The notes under the pieces were generated by a model. The model was not told where the DNA came from and ran no database searches. It saw only the letters and a program-made list of their open reading frames with translations. Shown here piece by piece: positions 9,201 to 16,072 of a stretch of DNA of 64,000 nucleotides; positions within the stretch are counted from its first letter, which is position 1; every line of letters begins with the position of its first letter. A program made the position numbers and the translations under genes. This stretch comes from CAZEPT01 sp964626965 (GTDB lineage Bacteria > Patescibacteriota > Minisyncoccia > Phycocordibacterales > UBA9973), in assembly GCA_964626965.1 (NCBI GenBank), contig CAZVHB010000004.1:1-64000 (forward strand). The letters are read 5' to 3'.

Positions 9201-9491
9201 CTGGGTTGGCCTCCAGCTTCTCAAAATACCGTAGTTACTTGGTTCTAACGTTGTTTCAAGGTGACGAACAAAACTATCCTTGAATGTCTCAAATTTAATA
9301 AGGGCTTCGAAAAAAGCTTTGTGCATTTCATATACAAGAACTTGTTCAAATGCATTTTTTTTCTTGAGCTGAATCAATTCACTTGCGTAGTTTGAGATGT
9401 TTTCTTGACTTATATCTAAGCCAAATTGTCGCAAAACTCGCAATAAATTAATAAGGATTGATTGAATCCCTGGAATTTTTGAATGTATCAT
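6294..9491 (-). CDS. SF2 helicase with four C-terminal dsRBD-like repeats
   Basis: Residues about 90-500 form a superfamily 2 DEAD/DEAH-type ATPase core. It has a Q-like motif RPTQ (94-97), Walker A PTGAGKS (120-126), motif II DESH (243-246), motif III SAT (267-269), motif V GEGADAPG (462-469) and motif VI QWIGRGIR (489-496). This core is like type III restriction and RIG-I/UvrB-like translocases, but no nuclease motif is visible. After a helical linker (510-700) come four segments with the layout of a dsRNA-binding domain, at about 722-797, 812-880, 895-966 and 988-1052. Each has a short helix with aromatic or Leu-Cys residues, a beta sheet, and a final SK/AK-x-A-x2-A helix (for example SSKRLASKELTTLL and ENAKEKAAQDLFKKL). 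This suggests an RNA-dependent ATPase or remodeller, possibly sensing double-stranded RNA. It is divergent from the DUF6879-YunG pair and has no restriction methylase neighbour. Confidence 0.8.
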   Translation of the reverse strand: MIHSKIPGIQSILINLLRVLRQFGLDISQENISNYASELIQLKKKNAFEQVLVYEMHKAFFEALIKFETFKDSFVRHLETTLEPSNYGILRSWRPTQKEAIRTLMSVFDQVFVRPVSEIPTGAGKSMLWGAIARAFYEALKECNMDQEIVIVTSRINISNQLISSVDNKENEEDSPLDMGEVKLWFQDIPNDKIRLLIGKKSNLNSEVNKENPILTIVAYQGLTPSRIEKLFLGLKPMLIILDESHNTTERVAMNLNQLNAWCVGGSATVVGAHMRTPFHFFDPIAKTEEEILSVENIIQLFAFFKGIVELIRDGELKPVRWIDVKTKIDLSNAQTLSNPYSYRTIFNESSVSEILMKNADAGFQVLKEIYLNENLMLTLSGSKQVIDRIGLVFVHRIDLAKYYVQKCTDELLPLLKERYGEDVVFHASYVDGFMDEDMINTKMKLLREGKITLMFTVEKLGEGADAPGINMIIPLRALGFGSQWKLKQWIGRGIRLDENDENADLLVVDGVFESKCHNLASVFGILNQTSSFSGGLIAGRKGQLDLENKVFKLLSYGFSPLQISQELTLAEQLCAQQMKLFSLVGESYQEHQKDYSEVRYKIAKIHFIEREDIRLSLTLSDYRRTVHLIGDVLKKNGYNRKRLESVKSLLLISFCKQSFQNVGRGIDLINLVNKTNHKKIGPHHFQQFLDTLFRHGWSDNVNDTTDSSCNKLDIFDSLVKTNYIGFLYNFCRTKFGVEPIVTCVSRKTFEGKEYFTSQATLSLDDYQCQSGFCYAFDKSSSKRLASKELTTLLEEAVENHSVKVFLNSEMFYLNIRCLKKICYESSTTLTYLEKETDKGFECQASARIHKKVISGLSVLHESKENARLLAEASLFDHFADKVNPETFILVTNSTYEDKLRKLCADNGINEIHIKSKTYGYAPTELYSCLIKVQFRGQLVNSSRYFEIFLENAKEKAAQDLFKKLQTAFLRNLNPQSNASPFKGISNLHPVEQLDKLKRKYKFQVVFNEERLTREWEVQLHVLIDGQQLESASHVYNSKQVAMEKAVNEILPRIKECILKNQNNN

Positions 9492-9636
9492 ATATTTTTA
9501 TTTTAAAGAATTTTGCTTATAATAACATATTATTCTACTTATGTAAATGAGCGCTACATGATTCACTATTTCTGCTAATCATTTGCTTAATTATAGGTAC
9601 AAATATAAAATAAATAATTATTGAATATTTCTCTGC

Positions 9637-9642
9637 TATACT
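9637..9642 (+). promoter_or_regulatory. Extended -10 box giving a leaderless start
   Basis: TGC-TATACT ends six bases before the ATG at 9649, so transcription should begin at or next to the start codon. I see no -35 match at the proper distance. Confidence 0.55.
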
Positions 9643-9648
9643 TCACTC

Positions 9649-10167
9649 ATGAAAACACTCTCCACTCTCCTCAACTCATACGGCAAGGAAGCGTTTCGTC
9701 TCGAAACGCTTCCTTCTTATACTGTCGAAAGTGAAGTAGAAAGTCTTCAACATTTTTTAAAGACTGGAGAAATCTTACCAGTTGCGGATACAGAAACTTA
9801 CATACAGACACAAGCACTTAAAATACAAGGAGGTAAAAGACATATTCGAGGACGAGTTGTTCCCTCTCCAATAACCGACTATTTTAGATTCGAAACACAA
9901 GTAGGATACATACCACAAGCACAGAATAATTTTGAACTGTATTTTCTAGATCAAGAAGATGTAGTAAAACAGATTGAAGAAAATGATTTATCCAACAGAG
10001 ACTTTTGGCTCTTTGATGAAAAAGAAGTAATTTTTATGCAATACGACAGTGCTGGTAAATTTTTAGGTGGAGAATATAGTGATGACCCAGCTATAATAAA
10101 CCAAGCAATACAAGTTAGAGATTTTTTTATTAAAAATGGAAAACCTCTAAGTTATATTTTAGAATAA
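9649..10167 (+). CDS. DUF6879-like protein
   Basis: The 172 residues resemble the DUF6879 family in the C-terminal half (SNRDFWLFDEKEVIFMQYD followed by GKFLGGE, about residues 117-142). That family is known mainly from actinobacteria and has no defined biochemical role. There is no signal peptide or membrane segment. A perfect 14-bp hairpin lies within codons 13-23. The next gene starts 7 bases after the stop, so the two form an operon with a YunG-like protein. The -10 box six bases before the ATG indicates a leaderless transcript. Confidence 0.7.
   Translation: MKTLSTLLNSYGKEAFRLETLPSYTVESEVESLQHFLKTGEILPVADTETYIQTQALKIQGGKRHIRGRVVPSPITDYFRFETQVGYIPQAQNNFELYFLDQEDVVKQIEENDLSNRDFWLFDEKEVIFMQYDSAGKFLGGEYSDDPAIINQAIQVRDFFIKNGKPLSYILE
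9685..9715 (+). repeat. Perfect hairpin inside the 5' end of the DUF6879-like gene
   Basis: The arms aaggaagcgtttcg and cgaaacgcttcctt are exact over 14 bp with loop tct. The structure lies 36 bases into the coding sequence of a probably leaderless mRNA. It could slow early translation. It lacks a T run and is not a normal terminator. Confidence 0.85.
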
Positions 10168-10173
10168 AAGTGT

Positions 10174-10560
10174 ATGAAGAAAGACATGTCACAGGAACAA
10201 TTTACGTCCTTATTACCTAAAATTTGTGAAAAAGACACGAGTAGTAATCCAGCTCAATGGACCGCAGGTAATCCATTATGGGGACATTGTGCAATTGTAG
10301 CGATCCTCGCTCAAGAAATATTCGGAGGAGAAGTATTACGACAATCACTTGAAAACGTTCGAGGGTTAGAACACATAAAATCTCATTACATCAACAAATT
10401 ACCAAATGGTATCGTTGTGGATTTTACGTCTGATCAGTTTGAACACGAGCTACCTGACAACTTACCTACTGAAATCAGAACAAGAGAAAAGATACTTTCA
10501 TACCTAAACACAGAAAAAAGATACTCTCTTTTAAAATTACGTTTCAACCAAACAGTCTAA
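10174..10560 (+). CDS. YunG-like protein
   Basis: The 128-residue protein has the layout of the YunG family: NPLWGHCAIVAILAQEIFGG (about 32-51), then HYINKLPNGIVVDFTSDQF (about 76-94). The Gly-His-Cys and the later His and Asp are spaced as in a possible Cys-His hydrolase or transglutaminase-like fold, but I cannot confirm catalysis. It is co-transcribed with the DUF6879-like gene and its stop codon directly abuts the stop of the convergent ATL gene, with no terminator between them. Confidence 0.7.
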   Translation: MKKDMSQEQFTSLLPKICEKDTSSNPAQWTAGNPLWGHCAIVAILAQEIFGGEVLRQSLENVRGLEHIKSHYINKLPNGIVVDFTSDQFEHELPDNLPTEIRTREKILSYLNTEKRYSLLKLRFNQTV

Positions 10561-10878
10561 CTACCCCTCCCACACCACATCCCAAAAATCTTTCACATAC
10601 CCTTTTTCGTCTATCTCAACCCCCTCTTGTTTATAGAGTTTTTTTCTTTTGCCGTCTACTTCATTATTCATCCAAACCTTTCCACCAATGTAGACAATCC
10701 GATGAAATGGAATATCTTTGATACCACTGTCATAGGCTTTACTCAAAATAGAGGTAATACTTCGTGCGGCCATTTTACCACCTTGCGCACGCTCCGCAAT
10801 AATCCCATAGGTCGTCACGCGCCCTTTTGGAATTGCTCGTGCAATATCGATAACACGTTTTGAAAATAAACCATTCAT
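10561..10878 (-). CDS. Alkyltransferase-like protein (MGMT DNA-binding domain without active cysteine)
   Basis: The 105 residues match the C-terminal domain of O6-alkylguanine-DNA alkyltransferases: IPKGRVTTYGIIAERA, then MAARSITSILSK and IPFHRIVYIGGKVW. The reactive cysteine of the PCHR motif is replaced by Phe (PFHR), which places it with the ATL proteins. Those bind alkylated guanines and flag them for repair instead of removing the alkyl group. A TATACT box six bases before the ATG points to a leaderless mRNA. Confidence 0.85.
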   Translation of the reverse strand: MNGLFSKRVIDIARAIPKGRVTTYGIIAERAQGGKMAARSITSILSKAYDSGIKDIPFHRIVYIGGKVWMNNEVDGKRKKLYKQEGVEIDEKGYVKDFWDVVWEG

Positions 10879-10916
10879 ACATAAAGTATACTACATACTC
10901 ATAGTGCAAAAACTCA

Positions 10917-10945
10917 TTGACAGAGTCACAGGCAAGGTGTACAGT
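10917..10945 (+). promoter_or_regulatory. Promoter of the 10990-11988 gene pair
   Basis: TTGACA (10917-10922) and TACAGT (10940-10945) are 17 bases apart. The leader would be about 38 bases. Confidence 0.6.
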
Positions 10946-10989
10946 TACCCTGAATAAAACCTCATTGAAAACAATTTAAAACGTAACTC

Positions 10990-11409
10990 ATGGAACTGAA
11001 ACACAAAAACTCTCGACTTATTACAATATCTCTTATTGTACTCATATTGGCAATTGGACTTTTAATAACAGAACAATTTATCCTCTTGAGTATTTTAGGT
11101 ATGATAGTTATTACAGCTCTTTTTATGACAGTGACAGGCCTCTTTAACACAGAAAACACTGATGAAAAAATCCTTAACCAAATTCTCAGAATTACAGAAA
11201 ATGAGATCTATCGGTATGAAGACGAAAATACAGATGGTAATTACATCCTGTCAAAATTAAATAAAAAAAATAATACTTACAGAAAAGGAATATACGCAAA
11301 ATTGAACACTGAATGGTGGGAAGATCCAGTCTGTGGAAATGAGTATGTTTGTAAAAAAATTGAAGAAAGATATTTCTTATTTCATCATGTAAAAGAAACA
11401 GTAGAATAA
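10990..11409 (+). CDS. Small two-helix membrane protein, unknown
   Basis: The 139 residues start with two hydrophobic helices (about 10-50) followed by a soluble domain with many charged residues and two Cys near the end (DPVCGNEYVC). I recognise no family. It is followed 42 bases later by another membrane protein gene, probably in the same operon, which carries AAACCCTAAAA before its start. Confidence 0.65.
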   Translation: MELKHKNSRLITISLIVLILAIGLLITEQFILLSILGMIVITALFMTVTGLFNTENTDEKILNQILRITENEIYRYEDENTDGNYILSKLNKKNNTYRKGIYAKLNTEWWEDPVCGNEYVCKKIEERYFLFHHVKETVE

Positions 11410-11451
11410 ACAACCAATAACATATTTCTAAAACCCTAAAAATCATTACAG

Positions 11452-11988
11452 ATGCGTAAAACCAAGAAACTTATCACAGACCGGATTCACGAAGGAAAAA
11501 TATATCGCTACAATGGATCAAACGATGATTTTATTTCATTGCATGAAATCCATATCGACAAAATCCATGAACATAATCGAACGCGTACAGTCCGTACTGT
11601 TATTCACAAAGGTGTATATCAGACAGACACAATAAACATACCGTATTTTATAACCCCCGGTAAACTGTATCGTTGTGTCAAAAGGAAACATCAACTACTC
11701 CTCATACCATACAGAGCAAAACGAGAGAGAAAATACACTCTTCAGGGAGTATTGATACAAGTTGGCTATATAGGGTTTCTTACTTTTGGATTTGTCTTTA
11801 CATTTTTAATGACGTACCACTTTACCGCAGAATCGAACCGGAAAGAGAGTGCGATCATTTCTATTGGATTTCTTGCTCTTGGAGTAATCTGTTTTACTGT
11901 TGGTAAAATAATGGAGCATAAACAACACACAAGAGAAAAAGAAATGTATGTAAGTCTCGAAACACTCACAACCGAAGTTGCGCAATAA
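11452..11988 (+). CDS. Membrane protein with soluble N-terminal domain, unknown
   Basis: The first 105 of 178 residues form a basic, soluble domain. Two membrane helices follow (about 105-125 and 136-154). I do not recognise a family. AAACCCTAAAA lies at 11431-11441, eleven bases before the ATG. It shares an operon with the gene at 10990 and ends before the terminator at 12011. Confidence 0.65.
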   Translation: MRKTKKLITDRIHEGKIYRYNGSNDDFISLHEIHIDKIHEHNRTRTVRTVIHKGVYQTDTINIPYFITPGKLYRCVKRKHQLLLIPYRAKRERKYTLQGVLIQVGYIGFLTFGFVFTFLMTYHFTAESNRKESAIISIGFLALGVICFTVGKIMEHKQHTREKEMYVSLETLTTEVAQ

Positions 11989-12010
11989 CACAGAGCTACA
12001 CAAAATGGAG

Positions 12011-12036
12011 CCACCCTCACAAAGGGTGGTTTTTTA
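12011..12036 (+). terminator. Terminator
   Basis: The arms ccaccct and agggtgg are followed by seven Ts. Confidence 0.8.
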
Positions 12037-12101
12037 ATTTTCATTATTTCAATACAAAAAATATGAAAATACAAGCTTCTGTGCTATAGTACACAGCATA
12101 T

Positions 12102-13565
12102 ATGTCGTCTGAAACTATCATTCGTTTTGAAAACGTATCATTTGAATATGGTCACAACAAACCCATCCTCGAGGAGGTGGATTTTGCGATTCGTCGTGGT
12201 GCAAAGATAACACTCATGGGTCAAAACGGTGCTGGTAAAAGTAGTCTCTTTGGACTCATCACAGGGATGAACAAACCAGAAGATGGAGAAATCCATATCG
12301 ACAAAAAAACAAGTATCGCAATCGCCCGACAGGTTATCCCCCGCGCAGAGCTCACGCTCACTGTCCGAGAATTTTTTGAAAAGTGTTTCGCTAAAAAAGT
12401 GTATGATATCGATCCACGTATCGACGAAGTCCTCGAAGTCGTCCACTTGCGCGGACACGAAGAAGTGCACGACCGTATTGTCGGATCTTTCTCTGGTGGT
12501 CAACAAGCTCGCCTCCTCCTCGCATCTGCACTTATTCAAAATCCTGACATTCTCCTCCTTGATGAGCCAACCAACAATCTCGACAAAGCTGGCATCAATC
12601 ACCTCACAGACTTCCTCAAAGACTACAAAAAAACAGTTTTAGTTATTTCCCATGATGCGGATTTTTTAAATGCGTTTACTGAAGGTGTGCTCTATCTCGA
12701 TATCTACACTCGTAAAGTCGAATACTATGTCGGGAACTATTTTGACGTGATCAAAAATATCGAAGCACAGAAAGAAAAAGAAAATAGAAAAAATGCTCAG
12801 CTCGCAAAAGAGATCCAAGCCAAGAAAGATAAGTCCAACGAATTCGCCCACAAAGGAGGACGGCTTCGTCTCGTTGCAAAAAGAATGAAAGACTTGGCCG
12901 AAGAGCTCGAAGAAGAAATGGTGGATGTACGAAAAGAAGACAAGACCATCAAAGCATTTAAAATACCCTCTCAACCAGAATTCACCGGAGAGATTGCAAA
13001 AATCACAGAAATTTCTGTGCTCAAGAATTTCAAACCAGTGAAAAAGAAATTGGAACTGTCGCTGCGAAGAAATAGTCACATACTTCTCTCTGGTCCAAAT
13101 GGTATCGGAAAAACAACACTCCTTGAATCTTTAGCTACAGGTAAAGCACCAGGACTCTTTATTGATCCTGAAATCCGTGTCGGCTACTACAGACAAGATT
13201 TTTCTACACTCAACTTTGATGATACTGTATACAAATCTCTCGCCGCTGTTATGCCAGTACTCGATGAACAACGCATGCGCGCAACTGCAGCGAGTTTTCT
13301 CATCACTGGTGATATGGTCTATACAAAAATCGGCTCTCTTTCTGAAGGACAAAAAGGTCTCGTTGCATTTGCACGACTCGTTCTCCAAAAACCAGGACTT
13401 CTCATCCTCGATGAGCCAACCAACCACATCAACTTCCGTCACATTCCAGTTATCGCAAAAGCACTCAATGAGTACGACGGTGCAATGATCCTCGTTTCTC
13501 ACGTTCATGAGTTCGTAGAACAAATTCGCATGGACGAAACTATCGACCTTGGCGCATTACACTAG
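12102..13565 (+). CDS. ABC-F family ATPase
   Basis: Two ABC ATPase domains lie in one 487-residue chain: Walker A GQNGAGKSSL (about 38-47), signature FSGGQQARLL and Walker B LLLDEPTNNLD in the first; GPNGIGKTTL, LSEGQKGLVAFARLVL and LILDEPTNHINF in the second. There are no membrane segments. ABC-F proteins act on ribosomes as translation factors or resistance proteins. The protein is short for the family, with a charged linker (about 220-290) and no C-terminal extension. TGC-TATAGT ends 11 bases before the ATG, so the leader is at most a few bases. A CDF transporter follows 38 bases downstream. Confidence 0.9.
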   Translation: MSSETIIRFENVSFEYGHNKPILEEVDFAIRRGAKITLMGQNGAGKSSLFGLITGMNKPEDGEIHIDKKTSIAIARQVIPRAELTLTVREFFEKCFAKKVYDIDPRIDEVLEVVHLRGHEEVHDRIVGSFSGGQQARLLLASALIQNPDILLLDEPTNNLDKAGINHLTDFLKDYKKTVLVISHDADFLNAFTEGVLYLDIYTRKVEYYVGNYFDVIKNIEAQKEKENRKNAQLAKEIQAKKDKSNEFAHKGGRLRLVAKRMKDLAEELEEEMVDVRKEDKTIKAFKIPSQPEFTGEIAKITEISVLKNFKPVKKKLELSLRRNSHILLSGPNGIGKTTLLESLATGKAPGLFIDPEIRVGYYRQDFSTLNFDDTVYKSLAAVMPVLDEQRMRATAASFLITGDMVYTKIGSLSEGQKGLVAFARLVLQKPGLLILDEPTNHINFRHIPVIAKALNEYDGAMILVSHVHEFVEQIRMDETIDLGALH

Positions 13566-13603
13566 TAGCACAAACGACAAAAATCTGATTTAATAAAGAA
13601 ATA

Positions 13604-14617
13604 ATGAAACACAAAACAGACGCGAGTCATGGAAAATTTTCAGTTGTTATTGCACTTCTCGGCAATGCATTTGTCACCACACTCAAAGTAATCACCGCAA
13701 CTATTACAGGCTCAACAACCATGTTTGCAGAAAGTGTCCACTCTCTCGCTGATACACTCAATCAATCACTCCTTTTGATTGGACTCAATCGTTCCAAAAA
13801 ACCTGCAGATATACACAGAGGATATGGTTATGGAATCGAACGATTTTTCTGGTCGCTCATTTCTGCGTGCGGAATTCTCTTTATTGGTGCGGGTATCACC
13901 TTGTATCATTCAATCGTATCACTCATACATACAGGAGGATCTCACGAAACCAGCAGCATGCTCAGTATTGTAGTTCTTCTTATTGCTCTTATTGTTGAGA
14001 GTATTACACTCTATGTTGCAGTAAAGAGTATTCAAGGTAAGCGAAGGTTTTCTTTCTCACATTTTAAAGATGCTGACCCAATCACACTCGCAGTCGTCTA
14101 TGAAGACGGAGCCGCGGTGCTCGGTGTATTGATAGCGCTTCTGGCACAGTACATTAGTGTCCTCACCGGAAACCATGTTTATGATGCGATTGGTGGGATA
14201 CTCATCGGTCTTATTCTTGGAACCCTTGCAATAGTACTTATCATAAAAAACTATGTCTACATCATCGGCAAACCACTCGACAAAAAAGTACAGAAGAAAG
14301 TGATTCAATTCCTTCACGAAGATGCATGCATTGAACACGTGATTGATTTCAAATCTGTTGCAGTGGATATCGGTAAATATAGAATCTACACAACTGTTGA
14401 ATGGAACGGAACACCACTCTACGAAGAGATCTACGATGACGGAGAACTTAAAGAAGAGTTTGAATACATCCGTGATGATTTTGGTGAATTTACAAAACTC
14501 ATGTTCAAAACAACAGACCGTATTCCCCGCCTCATTGGTAAGCATATCGATACGCTAGAAAAACAAATCACAGAAAAATTTCCCGAAGTTGCATATCTGG
14601 ATATTGAGATAAATTAG
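13604..14617 (+). CDS. Cation diffusion facilitator (CDF) family transporter
   Basis: The 337 residues show the CDF pattern: SVHSLADTLNQ in helix 2 (HxxxD metal site), an ERFFWSL segment, further helices to about residue 215, and a soluble C-terminal domain. The second site reads YEDGAAVLG. The family exports divalent metals such as zinc, iron or manganese in exchange for protons. Which metal this one carries cannot be told. The soluble tail contains extra residues (about 215-337), more than usual. It is co-oriented with the ABC-F gene. Confidence 0.85.
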   Translation: MKHKTDASHGKFSVVIALLGNAFVTTLKVITATITGSTTMFAESVHSLADTLNQSLLLIGLNRSKKPADIHRGYGYGIERFFWSLISACGILFIGAGITLYHSIVSLIHTGGSHETSSMLSIVVLLIALIVESITLYVAVKSIQGKRRFSFSHFKDADPITLAVVYEDGAAVLGVLIALLAQYISVLTGNHVYDAIGGILIGLILGTLAIVLIIKNYVYIIGKPLDKKVQKKVIQFLHEDACIEHVIDFKSVAVDIGKYRIYTTVEWNGTPLYEEIYDDGELKEEFEYIRDDFGEFTKLMFKTTDRIPRLIGKHIDTLEKQITEKFPEVAYLDIEIN

Positions 14618-14655
14618 TGTTAGTAAGTAGTTAGTACAAAGTAGAAAGTAGAAAC

Positions 14656-14860
14656 AGCGTGGGGGGGGGGGGGCCCCCCGCGGGGTTTTTTTTTGGGGTT
14701 TGGGCAAATTTTGGTTATTTTTTTAAAAATTGTTTATNNNNNNNNNNCCATACCGGGATATTGATCAAAATTTGTGTTCGAAATTATTAAGAAAAAAGAA
14801 CAATGAATAAACCCCGGGCGGGGCTCTCCCCCGCACGCTGTTTTATTATTCCGGTATGAC
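14656..14860. other. Contig join with garbled duplicate flanks
   Basis: Ten Ns lie at 14738-14747. The poly-G and poly-T rich sequence left of them reads as a poor copy of the good sequence near 14830-14890. The sequence right of them (14748-14817) reads as a poor copy of the end of the CDF gene and its downstream bases (about 14590-14655). Between them the true DNA is probably a GC-rich hairpin starting aaacagcgt, the usual gene separator here. No gene should be called in this stretch. Confidence 0.75.
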
Positions 14861-14865
14861 ACAAT

Positions 14866-14895
14866 TTGACAATATGTTTCAAAATATGCTAAATT
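14866..14895 (+). promoter_or_regulatory. Promoter of the 14931 gene
   Basis: TTGACA (14866-14871) and TGC-TAAATT (14887-14895) are spaced by 18 bases. Confidence 0.5.
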
Positions 14896-14930
14896 AAGCA
14901 TAAATATTTCAAACAATTAAAAATTTAAAA

Positions 14931-15536
14931 ATGCACAACAAATTCACAAACCTCTTGGAAGAGGCAAAAATCTTACAAAAGCAACTTGGACATTTGAGTC
15001 CTTTTGCTTTAATTCTCAACAAAGAATTGGCTCAAACATCTACGGACTTTCAATCATCCCAAAGAACGGGTCAATGTGCCTCTTTTATCTATAACCCTTC
15101 GGTCGCAATAAGTGCTCATCACCTACCAGAAGGAGCTACTGATCAAAAACTGCGTTACGTAAGAAATGGCCAAAATAAATTAATTTTTCTGCTTGAAAAT
15201 GAGGAACGGATCAGTACCGCCCCTATAAATCTCGCGGAAAAAGAAAAACTGGGATCAGAATCAATTTACCGAGGAGGCATTAAACTTCCTGGATATCCAA
15301 TAATCACAACATCCGGATATCATCCTGTTATTGATGAAGCTTTTAGCCTTAATCTGGGGCTTGTCTATCAGGGCTTTGAAATAGAGGAAGCGAGAGAGAC
15401 GTGGATAAAAGCATACTCTTATCAATTTGGCAATCCATATGCTTTTGCTCTTAGCTCTCTAGCGCACTATGTCTCCACGGATTATCAAAAAGCTCTTGAT
15501 TGGGGGTTAAAAGAAATCGGAGAAGATAGTTTTTAA
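14931..15536 (+). CDS. Unknown cytoplasmic protein
   Basis: I recognise no family in the 201 residues. There is no signal peptide or membrane helix. The N-terminal half is mixed and the central part is beta-rich with several Gly and Pro (YRGGIKLPGYPIITTSGYHP, about 117-136). The C-terminal quarter is helical (RETWIKAYSY and YQKALDWGLKEIG). It stands alone, with a promoter at 14866 and a terminator at 15568. Confidence 0.7.
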   Translation: MHNKFTNLLEEAKILQKQLGHLSPFALILNKELAQTSTDFQSSQRTGQCASFIYNPSVAISAHHLPEGATDQKLRYVRNGQNKLIFLLENEERISTAPINLAEKEKLGSESIYRGGIKLPGYPIITTSGYHPVIDEAFSLNLGLVYQGFEIEEARETWIKAYSYQFGNPYAFALSSLAHYVSTDYQKALDWGLKEIGEDSF

Positions 15537-15567
15537 GTTCTTAAATAGAAATAGTAAATATCCTAAC

Positions 15568-15593
15568 AAAAATCCACTTCAGTGGGTTTTTTT
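15568..15593 (+). terminator. Terminator
   Basis: The arms aaatccact and agtgggttt (one G-T pair) are followed by a T run. Confidence 0.7.
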
Positions 15594-15631
15594 ATTTTTC
15601 TCTTAAGCACAACGAAAAGACTTTAAAATGA

Positions 15632-16054
15632 TTAGACTACTAGGAGCCACAAAAGTAGTGTTAATGATGCAGTGATGTGCCATAGACCATGACATGCTTC
15701 ATATACTTTCCTGCAAACAAAGAATATAAATAGACTGAGTAATCCTGAAAAAATAAGCACTAAAGATTGTATATTGAAACCTATGTCTAAGATAGAGATG
15801 ATAACATGCACACTTATAATAATCGCAAGAAGTGTGTCGGTAATCTGAAGCAAGTGTTGGTCGAGCTTTTTTCGTCTCCACCACCAGTCCGGACCGTCTG
15901 GCTTATCGAGATGATATAAAATAGAAAAAATAGTCTGAGCACAGAGCAACAAGATGATCAATGTCTTCCCTTGCGTCGTTGCGATATACGCAGGAAGCAA
16001 AAAGAAGAGACTTGTCCAAGTTGACCATATTCGATTGTTAAAAAGATCCATCAT
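15632..16054 (-). CDS. Membrane protein with CREST-type (ceramidase/PAQR-like) residues
   Basis: The 140-residue protein is almost entirely hydrophobic, with about five helices. It shows FSILYH (SxxxH) in one helix, ITDTLLA with a buried Asp in another, and HGLWH (HxxxH) in the last. This is the metal-site pattern of the CREST superfamily (alkaline ceramidases, PAQR receptors, Per1). Members are usually larger, with about seven helices, so this is a compact version or only a look-alike. The gene follows dnaX on the same strand and is probably co-transcribed with it (18 bp apart). Confidence 0.6.
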   Translation of the reverse strand: MMDLFNNRIWSTWTSLFFLLPAYIATTQGKTLIILLLCAQTIFSILYHLDKPDGPDWWWRRKKLDQHLLQITDTLLAIIISVHVIISILDIGFNIQSLVLIFSGLLSLFIFFVCRKVYEACHGLWHITASLTLLLWLLVV

Positions 16055-16072
16055 ACAAACAAAACCTTTATG

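Noticed and set aside
6294..9491. Restriction subunit of a type III or type I restriction system
   Set aside because: No nuclease motif of the PD-ExK type is visible and no methylase or specificity gene lies nearby.
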